DNA of 64,000 bases from Anoplolepis gracilipes (lineage: Eukaryota > Arthropoda > Insecta > Hymenoptera > Formicidae): contig NC_132984.1 of assembly GCF_047496725.1 (NCBI RefSeq), positions 5,281,001-5,345,000 on the forward strand. The letters run 5' to 3'. The notes under the pieces were generated by a model that worked only from the letters and a program-made list of their open reading frames with translations, was not told the origin of the DNA and made no database searches. Both the position numbers and the translations under genes were made by a program. Positions 10,617-22,641 of this stretch are shown one piece after another. Every line of letters starts with the position of its first letter. Within the stretch, counting starts at the first letter, position 1.

Positions 10617-13122
10617 CAAAGTATTATATAATATAATATTATATTATATAATATTATATTATATAAAATAATTAAATTATAAAATTATATTATATAATAA
10701 ATTATTAATTATAAAATAAAATAATTTTTATAAAACAATATATTATATGAATTTATAACAATATTACATATTATTATATAAGAATATAATAATATGTAAT
10801 ATCTGTATAAAAATAAAAGAAAATATGTAAAAATCTAATTTTGCATCCCGTCGCGAGGAAGCACGTTCAAGAATCCATCGTTCGCATGCTTATGCAAATA
10901 TTGCGCATCTCTCGAGTTCTACGTCCACAATACGTTTCGCGCGTCTGCCGCGAAATTCATTGAATTGTTCGGTGATGACGGTTCCACGACGACGGTAATG
11001 CACGTAAGTAAGTTTAACGCTTTCCAGAGCAGATGGTATAACGACGGAACACGCGGTATACCTGCATTATAGCGTCGGTGTCGTAGTTTGCAGCCTGCGA
11101 TGTCTGGATTGCCGCGAGAAGATCTTGCTGGACGAAAGATGATCAAACTGATCTGACATTTCTAAAAATTGTAGTAAAAAAAGATTAGAAAAATAAAATA
11201 AAATTTTTAAAAGATGTTAGAAAAATAAAATAAAAAGATAATCTATACGTTTAGCCCTTCTGCAATAATATCATACAAAAGAAACATATTGATACAAAAT
11301 ATATACAAGAAATGGAATAAAAAAATATACGTCATTTAATAATTGTTATAATTATGAATATTTTAAGGAAAGGATTTAAAATCTAAAATTCAGATTCTAT
11401 TAATATTAAAAAGTCATCATAATGACAATTTATGGCATATTTATATCTGATAAAAAATATATATGTATTTCTATAAAACAATATTATATTATAAAATAAT
11501 TTAATTGTAATATTGTGTTATATAATAAATTATTAATTAGCAAAAGACATTAGACTTAATTATTTTGATAAAAACCAAGAGGGATGAAAAGGATTTAATA
11601 TATGTATTACACATGTTTTTTTTCGACTAAATATTTTTTATCTTTGCATTAATTTATGTTGTATAACTCTTATTTTTATAATAATTTTATAAGTAAATCT
11701 TCCTTTTTCCGAAAAACGCCACATTATGTTAATGACGTTGAATATTGAATGCACTGACATAATTCGTACATGTGGCGATTTCTTTATAATTTAACGTCAC
11801 GCATTCTGTCACGTGTAGAATCGTCCTCTGTGAAATTACGTGAACTGATAACGTAAGCTGCTTCGTAAATGTGACATGAATTGGCAAATCAACACCAGAA
11901 TCTCTAATACTAGTCTTCGTAACGGGGTGCGTATTCTGCTCGTGCATTTCGACTTGCAATATTTTAGACTGTTAAGGACAAACGGATGAACCGTTTTCGT
12001 GCTCGGTATAACAAAAGTTCTTGTCGTAAATGACTACTGCTGGTTAATATTGTGGCGCTTACACTTTTAGACACCTATATAAAGAAGTGATAGATCCCAT
12101 TCACCATTCTGAAACATTTAAAACGTTGAATCTTCATGTAATTTTAGTTTATGTCGACACAAAAATGTTTTCAAAAAAAAATCACTCCTATTTACAACTT
12201 GAATTAACATTACCATAAAATTTAACTTATATTTCTAAAAAATAAAAAAAATTTAATTTTAATTAATAATATTATATATGTAATTCGTGTTAACTTGATT
12301 TTATTTTTTACTAAATAAAATTTTATTCTATTTTTATTTTTAATAAATAAAATTTAAAAAATTGCAAATAAACTAAATAAACACATTTATATTAAAAATA
12401 TAAATTTAATTTAATAAAATTTAATTTACAATATATGTTTAATTTGCAATCTTTTTAATTCTTATTTGTATAGTAAAATATTCATCAGTATTTTGCGAAT
12501 TCTTTCTTTTGTATCAAAATTAAGTTCCAAATCATAATTTATGTAATAATTAAATATCTATTTGTCTTTCTGAAAGAGAGAAAAGAATGTTACATTTTTC
12601 ACTTCCATCTTTATGCAGATTTGAATCATAAAAAATCTGCGGGTTGAATTAAACTATAGAATTTATCTTACATTTCTAGACGTGTTCAAGAGAAGAATTT
12701 AAAAAGTAGAAGGAATGACAGCAGTCTGCCTACACTCATGTCTTGAATGTTTTTAAAAGATTTAATTCATCTAATGAATATGTGTGTGTTAATACGTTTA
12801 AGAACATATTCTGGACAAAACTGCTCCACACATTGGAAATTTAAATAATATATTAAAAACGCGTACAAAGAAATAATATATTAAAATATACTTTTCTAAA
12901 GCATTCAAATATCTTTGCAATATAATATATATTATATGTAATATTTATATAAATATAGTAAAAATGTATATATTTTTTATAAGTCTCTAAAATAAAGTGT
13001 TAAATATCATAAGATTAATTTAATAAAAAAGTTCATGAATTCTCTTTTTCTATAATAAGAAAATAATTAAAATATAATACAATAATAATTTAAGATACAT
13101 GAATGGTGTCCAAATATTCTAC
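7015..13122. other. Intergenic DNA downstream of the 5-HT2B-type receptor gene
   Basis: No supported protein gene. Contents: AT-rich sequence, a candidate MITE at 8442-8986, T and A homopolymers (A-run about 10588-10616), and a GC-richer island at about 10840-11150. The island has overlapping open frames on both strands but no recognised family. The part nearest 13122 is likely 3' UTR of the minus-strand cysteine-module gene. Confidence 0.6.
8442..8986. mobile_element. Candidate MITE with GAAATATTGCTG-type inverted ends
   Basis: The left end reads GACGGAATATTGCTGGAATA. The reverse complement of the right end reads CACGAAATATTGCTGAAATA, so the termini are imperfect inverted repeats of about 20 bp. 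The interior is rich in further GCAATATT blocks. No transposase frame is present and no clear target duplication was seen. Confidence 0.45.
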
Positions 13123-13148
13123 TTACTGACTTATGTGAGGAAAAATGC
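13123..13148 (-). CDS. Cysteine-module gene terminal coding exon
   Basis: A strong acceptor (TTTCTCCTTCCAG on the minus strand) is followed by 26 nt that complete a Gly codon, add IFPHISQ and stop at TAA (13125-13123). The phase matches the donor of module e. Confidence 0.55.
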
Positions 13149-15765
13149 CTGGAAGGAGAAATATGAAAATGTTGACAAACTGAAAGCTATGAATAAAAAG
13201 CAATAAAAAACATGCCAAAGAGATCAACATCGACTCGAGCAAATACATCCTTGGATTAGAAATTCAAGGAAACAATGCGTTTTCGATAAGCAAGGCTTAA
13301 ATTATTATATCTTTCTTTTTTCGCATGCTATCTTGCTTTTTCACACACGCTACCGTACGTTTTTCTTATGTATTCATCTTTTGCATTTACATACCTGAAG
13401 AGTCTTCCACGCATGTCGGTTTGTCGTCGTGTATTTCACATCTTTGTTCATATCCGCAATTAATTTTAGTGCAATCTTTAAATAAATTTAACAATTAAGG
13501 ATTATTAAAAAATAATACTCAAGAAAACAATGCGTTTTCGATAAGCGAGGCTTAAATTATTATGTCTTTTTTTTTTCGCATGCTATCTTGCTTTTTCACA
13601 CGCTACCGTATGTTCCTCTTATGTATTCATCTTTTGCATTTACATACCTGAAGACTTTTCCACGCATGTCGGTCGGTTATTCACTAGTTTACAAATTTGA
13701 TTATATCCGCAAGTAGTTTTACTGCAATCGTCTTTAAATAAATTTAATAATTAAGAATTATTAAAAAATAATACTCAAGAAAACAATGCGTTTTCGATAA
13801 GCAAAGCTTAAATTATTATGTCTTTTTTTTTTCGCATGCTATCTTGCTTTTTCACACACGCTACCGTACGTTCCTCTTATGTATTCATCTTTTGCATTTA
13901 CATACCTGAAGACTTTTCCACGCATGTCGGTCGGTTATTCACTAGTTTACAAATTTGATTATATCCGCAAGTAGTTTTACTGCAATCGTCTTTAAATAAA
14001 TTTAATAATTAAGAATTATTAAAAAATAATACTCAAGAAAACAATGCGTTTTCGATAAGCAAGGCTTAAATTATTATGTCTTTTTTTTTTCGCATGCTAT
14101 CTTGCTTTTTCACACACGCTACCGTACGTTCCTCTTATGTATTCATCTTTTGCATTTACGTACCTGAAGACCTTTCCACGCATGTCGGTCGGTTATTCAC
14201 TAGTTTACAACTTTGATTATATCCGCAAGTAATATTACTGCAATCTTTAAATAAATTTAATAATTAAGAATTATTAAAAAATAATACTCGAGAAAACAAT
14301 GCGTTTATGATAAGGCTTAAATTATTATATTTTTTACCCCCACGCTACCGTACGTTTTTCTTATGTATTCAGCTTTACATTTACACACCTGTAGGCTCTT
14401 TTACGCATTTCGGTTGGTCATTCTCTATTTGACAAATTTGGCGATATCCGCAAGTAATTTGACTGCAATCGTCTTTAAATAAATTTAATAATTAAGAATT
14501 ATTAAAAAATAATATGTATAATATTATAATACTAGTTTACTTAAAATAATACCTATAACATTGATTTACTTAATATTTACTTGTTTTGTCTTCTATACAA
14601 ATTATATTTGATTTATTTCTTTTATATCCATTTTTACACTGGCAGCTCGGATAGACATCGTGCATTACACATATTTCATTAGCATTAAAATAAAGCTTCA
14701 AAATATCAATGGAACTATATACGCAATTTTCATATGTGAAGAGCACTCACGCACATCCCATTTCGACACTATATATAATAAATTAAATCTCAATAATCCC
14801 GTTGATCTTAAAGATCCGTCTTTGTCAGTGCGTTATACATACAGAAAATCGATCTATCGTGTTTAGAATACGAGACAAGCTTTGCCTTACTATTTCAAAA
14901 AGTTCGCAATTCGTCAACGTCACGTTTAAAATATGCTGCTGTACATTTTGAAGCAATAAAGTCAGAAAAAGTATTATTTGAAATAAATAATTATATAAAC
15001 ATAAGAGAGAATGTAAAATTTAGCAAATTACAAGAAAAGAAAGTTTTCAAAGATTTTTAAATAAAAATAGAAAAGGTAAAACTATACTACTTATATATTT
15101 AAAAAAAAATATTTATTTTTTAAATTTAAATTTAAATTTCTTATTTACATAAATTTATATATTTAAATAAATTTTTTTTTAATCGCGGGTAAAACTAGTA
15201 AACATCTCAAACGTATAATCTACTTTTAAATATGAATATTTTTGAATAATCTTCTTTTCACAAATCTTCAAAGTATGCATTTTTTTAACTGCCAATAAAA
15301 AAAATAATTAGAAGAAGAAAGCTTTTGAATCAATTTTAAATAAAAACAGAAAAGATAAACAGATACTACTATTATACTTATATATTTTAAAGAAAAATAT
15401 TTATTATTTTTTCAATTTCAATTTTAATTTTTTATTTAAATAAATTTATATATTTAAATATTTAAATAAATTTTTTTTTCAATCGCGAGTACAACCAGCA
15501 AACATCTCAAACCTATAGATCTACTTTTAAATATGAATATTTTTGAATAATCCTCTTTTCAAAAATCTTCAAGATATGCATTTTTTAATTGTCAATAAAA
15601 CGAAATAATTCTAATATCACAATTTTTGCGTAAAAAGTTCCAAGGGAATATTAATATTTGTAGATATACATATGTTGTATTCTTATACTTACAATCTCTT
15701 GCAATTGCGTCGTTAATCACCGCTAATATTGCGAAGAGAAACAGTATCACGGTTAAGAATCGCAT
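13123..15765 (-). CDS. Predicted secreted protein with five tandem follistatin-like four-cysteine modules
   Basis: Not a gene I recognise. Reading minus-strand exons 15693-15765, 14389-14472, 14164-14244, 13906-13989, 13648-13731, 13395-13475 and 13123-13148 gives one frame of 170 residues. Every intron is GT-AG and phase 1. Exon 1 is a signal peptide (MRFLTVILFLFAILAV..., likely cut after AIA). Each of the next five exons encodes one 27-28 residue module with spacing C-x4-C-G-Y-x-Q-x-C-x8-C. This resembles the short follistatin N-terminal-like (FOLN) fold found in extracellular proteins. The terminal exon adds GIFPHISQ and a stop. Cysteine spacing, frame and splice sites hold in all five copies while the residues between change, which argues for a translated gene. 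It would be secreted; its function is unknown. There is no transcript evidence, and exons this short fall below most ORF cut-offs. Confidence 0.7.
13395..13475 (-). CDS. Cysteine-module gene exon 6 (module e)
   Basis: 81 nt, phase 1-1. Encodes CTKINCGYEQRCEIHDDKPT then CVEDSS. The four cysteines and the GY-Q core are kept, and the central loop differs strongly from modules b-d. Confidence 0.7.
13648..13731 (-). CDS. Cysteine-module gene exon 5 (module d)
   Basis: 84 nt, phase 1-1. The exon is identical to module c and the flanking introns are nearly so, indicating recent duplication or gene conversion. Confidence 0.72.
13906..13989 (-). CDS. Cysteine-module gene exon 4 (module c)
   Basis: 84 nt, phase 1-1, donor GTATGT. 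Encodes DCSKTTCGYNQICKLVNNRP then TCVEKSS. Its exon sequence is identical to module d. Confidence 0.72.
14164..14244 (-). CDS. Cysteine-module gene exon 3 (module b)
   Basis: 81 nt, phase 1-1, donor GTACGT. Encodes CSNITCGYNQSCKLVNNRPT then CVERSS. It lacks three exon-start bases present in modules a, c and d, an in-frame difference. Confidence 0.7.
14389..14472 (-). CDS. Cysteine-module gene exon 2 (module a)
   Basis: 84 nt, phase 1-1, acceptor TTTAAAG, donor GTGTGT. Encodes DCSQITCGYRQICQIEND then QPKCVKEPT. Most divergent of the five modules; the following intron is shortened (144 nt against about 174). Confidence 0.7.
14570..14746 (-). pseudogene. Open frame with half of an EGF/FOLN-like module, probable relic or alternative last exon
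   Basis: This minus-strand frame lies inside intron 1 of the cysteine-module gene. It encodes NEICVMHDVYPSCQCKNGYK, then a further Cys and a stop. The spacing C-x8-C-x-C-x14-C matches the second half of an EGF-like module. Where the first two module cysteines would be expected there are Ile and Phe. No convincing phase-1 acceptor precedes it. It may be a decayed exon, an alternative terminal exon, or part of a second gene. Confidence 0.35.
15052..15612. repeat. Two-copy direct repeat of about 300 bp in intron 1 of the cysteine-module gene
   Basis: The copies run about 15052-15315 and 15338-15612. They share blocks such as AAACATCTCAAAC and CTACTTTTAAATATGAATAT at an offset of about 300. AT-rich, with no conserved reading frame between copies. 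Confidence 0.75.
15693..15765 (-). CDS. Cysteine-module gene exon 1 (signal peptide)
   Basis: 73 nt from ATG (15765-15763), preceded by CAAG, to a strong GTAAGT donor at 15692-15687. It encodes 24 residues: a short basic start, a hydrophobic core (LTVILFLFAILAV) and an AIA cleavage motif before Arg-Asp. An in-frame upstream Met exists, but this one places the hydrophobic core correctly for a signal peptide. Confidence 0.7.
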
Positions 15766-16155
15766 CTTGCTATTGGTATAATTATCTGTCAACGGGAAAT
15801 CTTGATGAAAGAGTAAGCGAGTAAAATTTAGCAAAATAAGATGTTGAACAGGAGCAACTTTCTTTTACACGAAACCTACGTGAAAAACGTATAATTCTTA
15901 CGACAACAAAGAAATGTTCTTTAGAAAAAATAATAAATAAAATGTAAATGCAAAAAATTATGCAATTTTTGTTAGAAGAAGAAAATTTATTCACGTTAAA
16001 TTTGACTGAGCGAAGTAAGCACTTTCCACCTTGTAAGCTAGCAAATTCGTCTTCGATAATAAGTCGAAGAAGACTAACAACGTATATAGCTTCGCATAAA
16101 GAAATTAATAGTTGAGTCATTGATGCATTATGTAAAATAGATATCTAAAGTAGCG

Positions 16156-16182
<27 letters not shown>
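16156..16182. repeat. Poly(T) homopolymer run
   Basis: An unbroken run of about 27 T upstream (on the minus strand) of the cysteine-module gene start. It could be the A-tail of a retroposed sequence, but no element body was recognised. Confidence 0.7.
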
Positions 16183-16186
<4 letters not shown>

Positions 16187-17592
16187 ATTATACTTAATAC
16201 ACAATGTACCAGGTGTCTGTTCAAGTTTGTATAAAACTTTTATAATCTACAATGATACTCAAATTTGATTAATTATGTATCATCACACACATTTAAACTT
16301 CAAATTCAATAATCTTCCAAAATTTATTGCCTCATGTTATTGCATATTTTTAAATTTTTTTTATATCTATTTCTCGAAGAAAAAAATGTTTTAAAAAAAG
16401 AAAAGATAAACAAATTTTTAATATCTTGTGTAATATTAAAATGCCAGAGAGAGAGAGAGATGAAATTTATAAAAATTAATAAGATTCTAAAAATAAAGAA
16501 AAATCAAGAATAAATTTATCCCTTATTAAAAGACTAAATTTATTTCTCAGAAAATCTAAATTTATATTCAACGCAACGAATTTTTTTACTAGTGATAGTT
16601 TGTTCTGGACTTTGCATACATGACTTAAGAACTTATGTAAGGAAAACGGAAGCAATCGCGACGCCACAAGTACAAGTTAAAACAATTGCACAATGTTGTG
16701 AAATTATACGATAAAAATATGGCGATACGCATATCGTACGCACGTAACAATATAATATGTAGCGCTAATTATCGTTAACTAATGCTGTATTCGTACTCTT
16801 TGTTTATTTACGTTGACAAATTGAAAAATAAATTAATAATACTGTTTACAAACTTTTTGTTTGATTTTAAATGTTCATTATTAAGTGCATTTATGTAGGA
16901 TATATTTATTGATTAAGCGGGCTTCAAATAATATAAAATAATTAAGGAAATAATGTACAAATATAGAACTTAATATACAGACAGAAAATAAAAAATAAAA
17001 TATACAGATATTTTTTAAAGAATTTTTTAAATGAGTGTTTCATTAAATAGTACAATTATATATAATTATATATAATCTCTTCGATAAACGGTATTTTCTT
17101 ATCTTTTCTCGTAAGAATATGAGCAAAGTAATCGTAATGTATTTACGTTGCAAGGACATTGGATAAGTATGCATCGTTACACGTCGTGACATAATTTAAC
17201 GTTATGTTGTAACATTATGCAATTTTACGAGATCATCGATTATTAAGATATTACTTCGCGAAAGATGATAATATTGTATATACCTTTGAAAAACGATTGT
17301 GAAAAATCAATATATTCGCACAACTTATATTCTCGTAATTTGTTTAAAAAATTTTTAGAATACTTTGAGTTTTTTTATTAAGTTGATTAACATTTTTATA
17401 TTAATTAATTTAGTATTAAATTTTTTAAATTGAAAAATTTGTAAATAAACTTTGCTAAAAGACTGACATCTGAAATTAAGAAATATTGTCACTTTTCGGG
17501 ATAAACTGCACCGATTTTATTCCTATTGACTGCAATTGGAAGCGCCAAGTCGACATAAGACACGGAAAAAGAAATATGAATATATACGCTGT

Positions 17593-17638
17593 ATCGTAAG
17601 ACTATATAGTACATAAATGTAATATATAGTCTTACGAT
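17593..17638. repeat. Near-perfect 46 bp palindrome
   Basis: ATCGTAAGACTATATA (17593-17608) and TATATAGTCTTACGAT (17623-17638) are exact reverse complements. The 14 nt between them also pair in part (TACAT with ATGTA). Confidence 0.85.
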
Positions 17639-19796
17639 CAGTTGACTTTTTTTTATATTGTACTTGGCGTCGTTTAATAATGGCGTACACGATACTTCCA
17701 TTATGGCGTCGATGTCGCGATCTCAGGATCGTCGGAAGGATCCTACGAGATGACGTGCTCGTCGATGGATGATCGAGACGATCTGATTTTTTTTTTTTTT
17801 TTTGAATAAAAATCAAAGCAAAGGTGCATAATAAAAATGCATATATATAAGATCCCGATAGAATGACGTGTATGAATAAAAATGAATGTAATGAAAGGAA
17901 CCTCTCGAGCGAATGCATTACAATACGCTCGTTTAAAAGGCCAATACGTTTGTTGCGCTTTCTGCAGAAAGTGATTCGAGAAACGCGATTTGCATCGAAT
18001 AATATCGCGCGCTCAGTCTGTCAGCTATTATTCCAGGAATTTAAAAAAACGATGACACGCTAATTACGTGGTTCTCGCATGAAATGGATAGATTTATTTC
18101 CGAGACGTGCATACAAGGTGTCCGAGATTCATCGAACCACACGAATTTCTTGATCGATCCCAAGATTTGTCCGCTATACAAATTTGTACTTATTTCTTTT
18201 TATTTATTTATTTATTTTTTTTAATATTTCTTTAGCTTTCCAAATTAAAAATCTGTTGAATTAATAAATTTGTCCAATTTTAAATTAAACGAAGAGAATA
18301 AAGCTCTCCCTCTCTCTCTCTCTCTCTCTCTCTTTTTGTTTGTTTAAATTTTTGTAAATTTTAATTCTCGTGAAAAAAATCTTTCATGTTTAATTTTTCG
18401 GTGCCCCGATATTTTTGATTAATGAAAATCAGGCTGAAATTTGCAAAGGAAAAATCCACAGACGAAAAACGTGATTCCGGCACACCCTGTAAATTCCGTG
18501 GATTAATCGGGCCGCGAAATCGCGTGGGATAAAAGTGATAGGTAACGCGCCGAGACTTGTTAACCCGATGCTTCTCATTTTCAGCAATGCATATCAAAAC
18601 GGGTGGAGAGAATAGGAGAGAAAGAGAGAGAGAGAGAGAAGTGAAAAGCATTTTACGCGAGCAAACGTGGCTCTAATGGACAATTAAAAATCAAGCGCGT
18701 CGTTAAATCATACTTGAAATTCTTTAAAAAATAAATAAATAAATATATATATATATGTATATGTATATCAATTTATGTACATATTATATATATATATATA
18801 TATATATACTTAAATTATATATACATAAGTTGACCGTCTGTGGCCACATCAGGTTAAAAATTCACGACACCCAAACTGCGACCTCTAAAAAATTCATCAA
18901 GCGAAAGTTCACGGACATTTGACTTTTTAAAATCCCACATCTTTGACTGCTCGAGTTAAACAAATGTATATATTACAATCGTACTTATAATAATAATGAT
19001 GTAATATAATCCGCCAATTTTTTTCGGATTAGCAGATTTTAATATTTCGATTTTTTTCCGAGAGCTTAAATTTTTCTTTTTTTTTTTTTTTTTTAAACTC
19101 TCGATTTTATTTTATATTTTCCTGGAATTTCACAAAAATTTATCTTCTTGGCCGAATAAACGATTAAAAACGAACGAGAGAAAAATCTATTTTGGATTTT
19201 AAAAGTAATTTACCGAGATTAAGACGAATAGAATCCTTTAATTAAAACGGACGGATTTTACAAAGACAAGACCGGGCTCCATTCATTAGGGATTCTCCCG
19301 CGAAATGGGAGAACCCCCGAAAATGGCCACACAAAGTCGGCCGGCCGGCCGGCGGTCGAATTTGAATACGCGGGGAATTTTATCCCCCCCCCCCCTCCTT
19401 CCGCGCCTTCCCAGCCCGGCTCGTAGAGAGAGAGAACAATGGCTTCATTTCGGGACGAGTTTCACGTCACGCGGAAAGAGGCGCAGAATGATCGATCAAT
19501 CCGGGGATGACCCCATCATCCCGATTACCTTTTAGTCCTTTTCGCTCGTCCTTTACCGTCGCCGTCGCCAGCACGTTCCGTAACTTCCACTCTCTGTAAC
19601 TTTAACAAAACGAGATGAGAGGCTAATTTAAATATGACAGCCAGGGAATTAAAATAATTCTGTGTATCGTGTTCTCAGGTTATTTGAATTTTATGAAGAT
19701 AAAAAGGAAAGCTTCAATATATACAGCACTTTATTTCTGCCACTGATCTCTCGTTTTAATCAATTTTTTGATTTAATTTTCGACTAATTCTTAAAT

Positions 19797-19834
<38 letters not shown>

Positions 19835-20892
19835 TATAGCGCCTACAGACAATTAAATTTAAGTTACTAAATAAATTCAATTTCATATATATGCATATAT
19901 GTGTATAATAATTGATAAAATATAATTAATATATTATGTATAATAATTGATGAAACATATCTAATTAATATGGCAGTAGTACATACATCTACAAAAAATT
20001 AAAACAATTGTATATCGTACTCCCAACTTATTTGATGTTTTTATGGATAAAAGGAATTAAAAATTCTATAATACATATATAGGTACATATATTGGATTTT
20101 GGAATTTAATTTTGAAAATTGGAATTTAATTCTAATTAAATTCCAAAATATTGGATCTTTTTAATTTAATTGGAATTTAATTATCTATAGAAATTATAAA
20201 TAATAATAATCTAAGAATTAGTTAAAAAATAAATGGAAAACTTATTAAAGCAAAACATCTGTGACAGAAATAAAAAAAAAAGTACATATATATTTTTTCA
20301 TCTAATTTTTACATTATTAATAATAAAATGTATAATAATAATAGAAGCTTAATGTTAATAATAATAAAGGCATTATTATTTATAACCCAAAAAATTAAAT
20401 TTTAAACCACAATAAATAAACTCAGATTCATATCATAATTGAAATATAATTAATATGTTATGATAAACATGTGGTTACGTTTAATTATCGTACTCTGATA
20501 ATTTTCGTAGGTTGCTTTAGTCTCTGGATTTCGATTACATCCGCATGTATTTCACATATAATTGTTTACATATCGAGTAATGTGCGCAACGCAAGCTTCA
20601 TTTCCGGTTGCCCGGCTAATTGAACTTAATGCAGGCGCTAAGTTAAATTTGACGGACCGACGGACCGACGGACAGATGGACGCGGCAGTGGACAAGCAGT
20701 TTTAACGGTGGTTTGCGCGCTCGCAATCAGAGCTTATTAAATTCAGCCGTATTCGAATATCGTGTGACGTAGGATAAATAGGATTTCTCCTTTGCTTTAT
20801 TGCGGGCCCCGGTCGCGGAAATGAAGTGCCCCGACGTGACTTGGCTCGGCGATCGATCTAAACGTCATCGTCGTCGTCTCGTACGTATGCGT

Positions 20893-20893
<1 letters not shown>

Positions 20894-20934
<41 letters not shown>
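20894..20934. repeat. GT microsatellite
   Basis: About 20 GT dinucleotides with flanking GTGGGT and GCGTGC. Frames translated from it are simple-repeat artefacts. Confidence 0.9.
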
Positions 20935-20939
<5 letters not shown>

Positions 20940-22641
20940 CACGCGCGCCTGCACCACGACCGACGTCGACGTGCGGAAAATTCGTTGCGGTGCCGCAACG
21001 AATATCTATGCGTCGATTATTTACGACGCTTAAACGTGCTCTACCCCGGCAAAGTTGCCGCCTGTCGTGCAAACACGAATTTAAAAAAAAAGAAAAATTT
21101 TTTTTGAGTCACAAAAACCGTGTAAAATTGAACCCGAGACCGTGCAACTTTTCATCTATTGCTAGCCTCATTAATTAAATTTTTATTTTCATTTATGCAA
21201 AATTTAAATTTTTAGCAGAGTCTTCAAATACTTAAAATTTTTGATCTCGGGTCATATTATTATTAAAATTCCTGTCTTTATTATAACTATTTATTATTAT
21301 CATATAAAATTATGATATTTTTGTTATAACCTTCTATTATTATTATTTATTATTATTAATAAGAATAGAAAATTTTTTACGTTTTTTACTCATTATTTAT
21401 TTTCTTATTATTTTTTTTTTTTTTACTGAAGTCCATATTTTAAATTTTATCTCGGATCCTATTATTATTAAACTTGTATTTTTGCTATAATTAAATATTG
21501 CCATTTTAACTTCCAAATTTAATCTCTCCTTTATTAGATTTCTGTCTTTATATATCTATAAGGTTATTTTTAATTAATTTATTAATTATTCGCTATTCCC
21601 CTCTCTACTGCTTCTATACGAAATCTTTGGTTCTTGCAATCGATTCTGCCAATCTTTCGAAAATGTTCGCAATTCCTCAGGATGGATTTCTGGAGAAGAT
21701 AAGAAATCGGCGTAAAAAGAGGAGAAAAAATTCGAGGCGACATAAATCTCTCGTCTAAATGGCGTTAATCCATCACTGGGGAAATTTATTTGAGCGCGAA
21801 ATGAAATTTTCGGCGCAAGAAGCACCGCGACATTTAAGGCCAATAAATAGGCGGCTGCAGGGTGAAGGCAAGCGGCCGTGGCTCGGCATCATCGATCTAT
21901 CGCATCTTAATGCAAAATATAAAGCCTCTTCCAGCGGAGAATCCATGAGGGTGGGAATAAAATATATAGATAGCACACATGGCATATAAAAGGTACATGT
22001 ATAAAATAAAAAAGGGGACGTTTCCTGTCTCTTGCGTGTTGTCCTTTTTTTTACACATCAAATAACAAGTTTATTGAAAAAAAAAACAGGATGCAACAAA
22101 ATTCATTAGAGATGTAATAAAATTTGTTGTTTTCATCGCGTTGAAAATATTGACAAAACTGAAAAGGAATAATAAAATTTAAGGAAATTCAACGGAATTA
22201 ATCAAGATTGCTCGTTCACTCACTTTTTATACAATTTGTATATAATCTTTAATAATTAATATTTTAATATTAAATAATAATTAAAAAAAATAATAATAAC
22301 TAAAATTTAATTAAATTATGACTTTGATTTTTCCAAAAACAAATTCGTCTTAAAGAATTGCTGCTCAAAAAGTTCGGAAAAAAGTCTGACGTTGATATAA
22401 AAAAATCAAAGATTGTGTAGTAATCAAAAATAAAGAACGGTTAATAAATTGATTGAAAAATATATAAATGCAGAAATTTAATTAAATATCTGAAAAAATT
22501 CTCTCGAATCGTGAAAATCGACAGTCGGCCCGCGAAGATAATTGTTTCTACAGGATCGCGAATTTAGTTCCGAGATCCCGAGGATATTCCTAAGTGGATT
22601 AAGGCAAGCTTAAGTCTAGCTCAAGAAGTTGTCCGGTTAAA

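Larger units (their letters stand above)
13261..14515 (-). repeat. Tandem array of about 256 bp units, each holding one module exon
   Basis: Five direct copies with start-to-start offsets of about 228, 255, 258 and 256 nt (measured at the exon acceptors). Each unit holds an exon, a CGCATGCTATCTTGC block and a CAATGCGTTTTCGATAAG block. The highest-coordinate copy has lost the CGCATGC part. Unit boundaries fall in introns, so the array duplicates whole exons. Confidence 0.9.

Noticed and set aside
10839..11072. 77-codon plus-strand open stretch without an early ATG
   Set aside because: Its translation has some protein-like texture, but there is no acceptor, no family match, and the opposite strand is equally open.
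16610..16660. Minus-strand sequence resembling the terminal exon of the cysteine-module gene
   Set aside because: Only about 20 of 28 bases agree and the frame shifts by one; no module exons were found above it.
18114..18491. Possible MITE between CAAGGTGTCCGAG and CACACCCTGTA
   Set aside because: Termini match poorly and flanking duplication is unclear; it contains a CT microsatellite that confuses alignment.
20500..20560. Minus-strand TGCGGATGTAATCGAAAT resembling the module core
   Set aside because: Stop codons interrupt the upstream half and the cysteine spacing is not kept.
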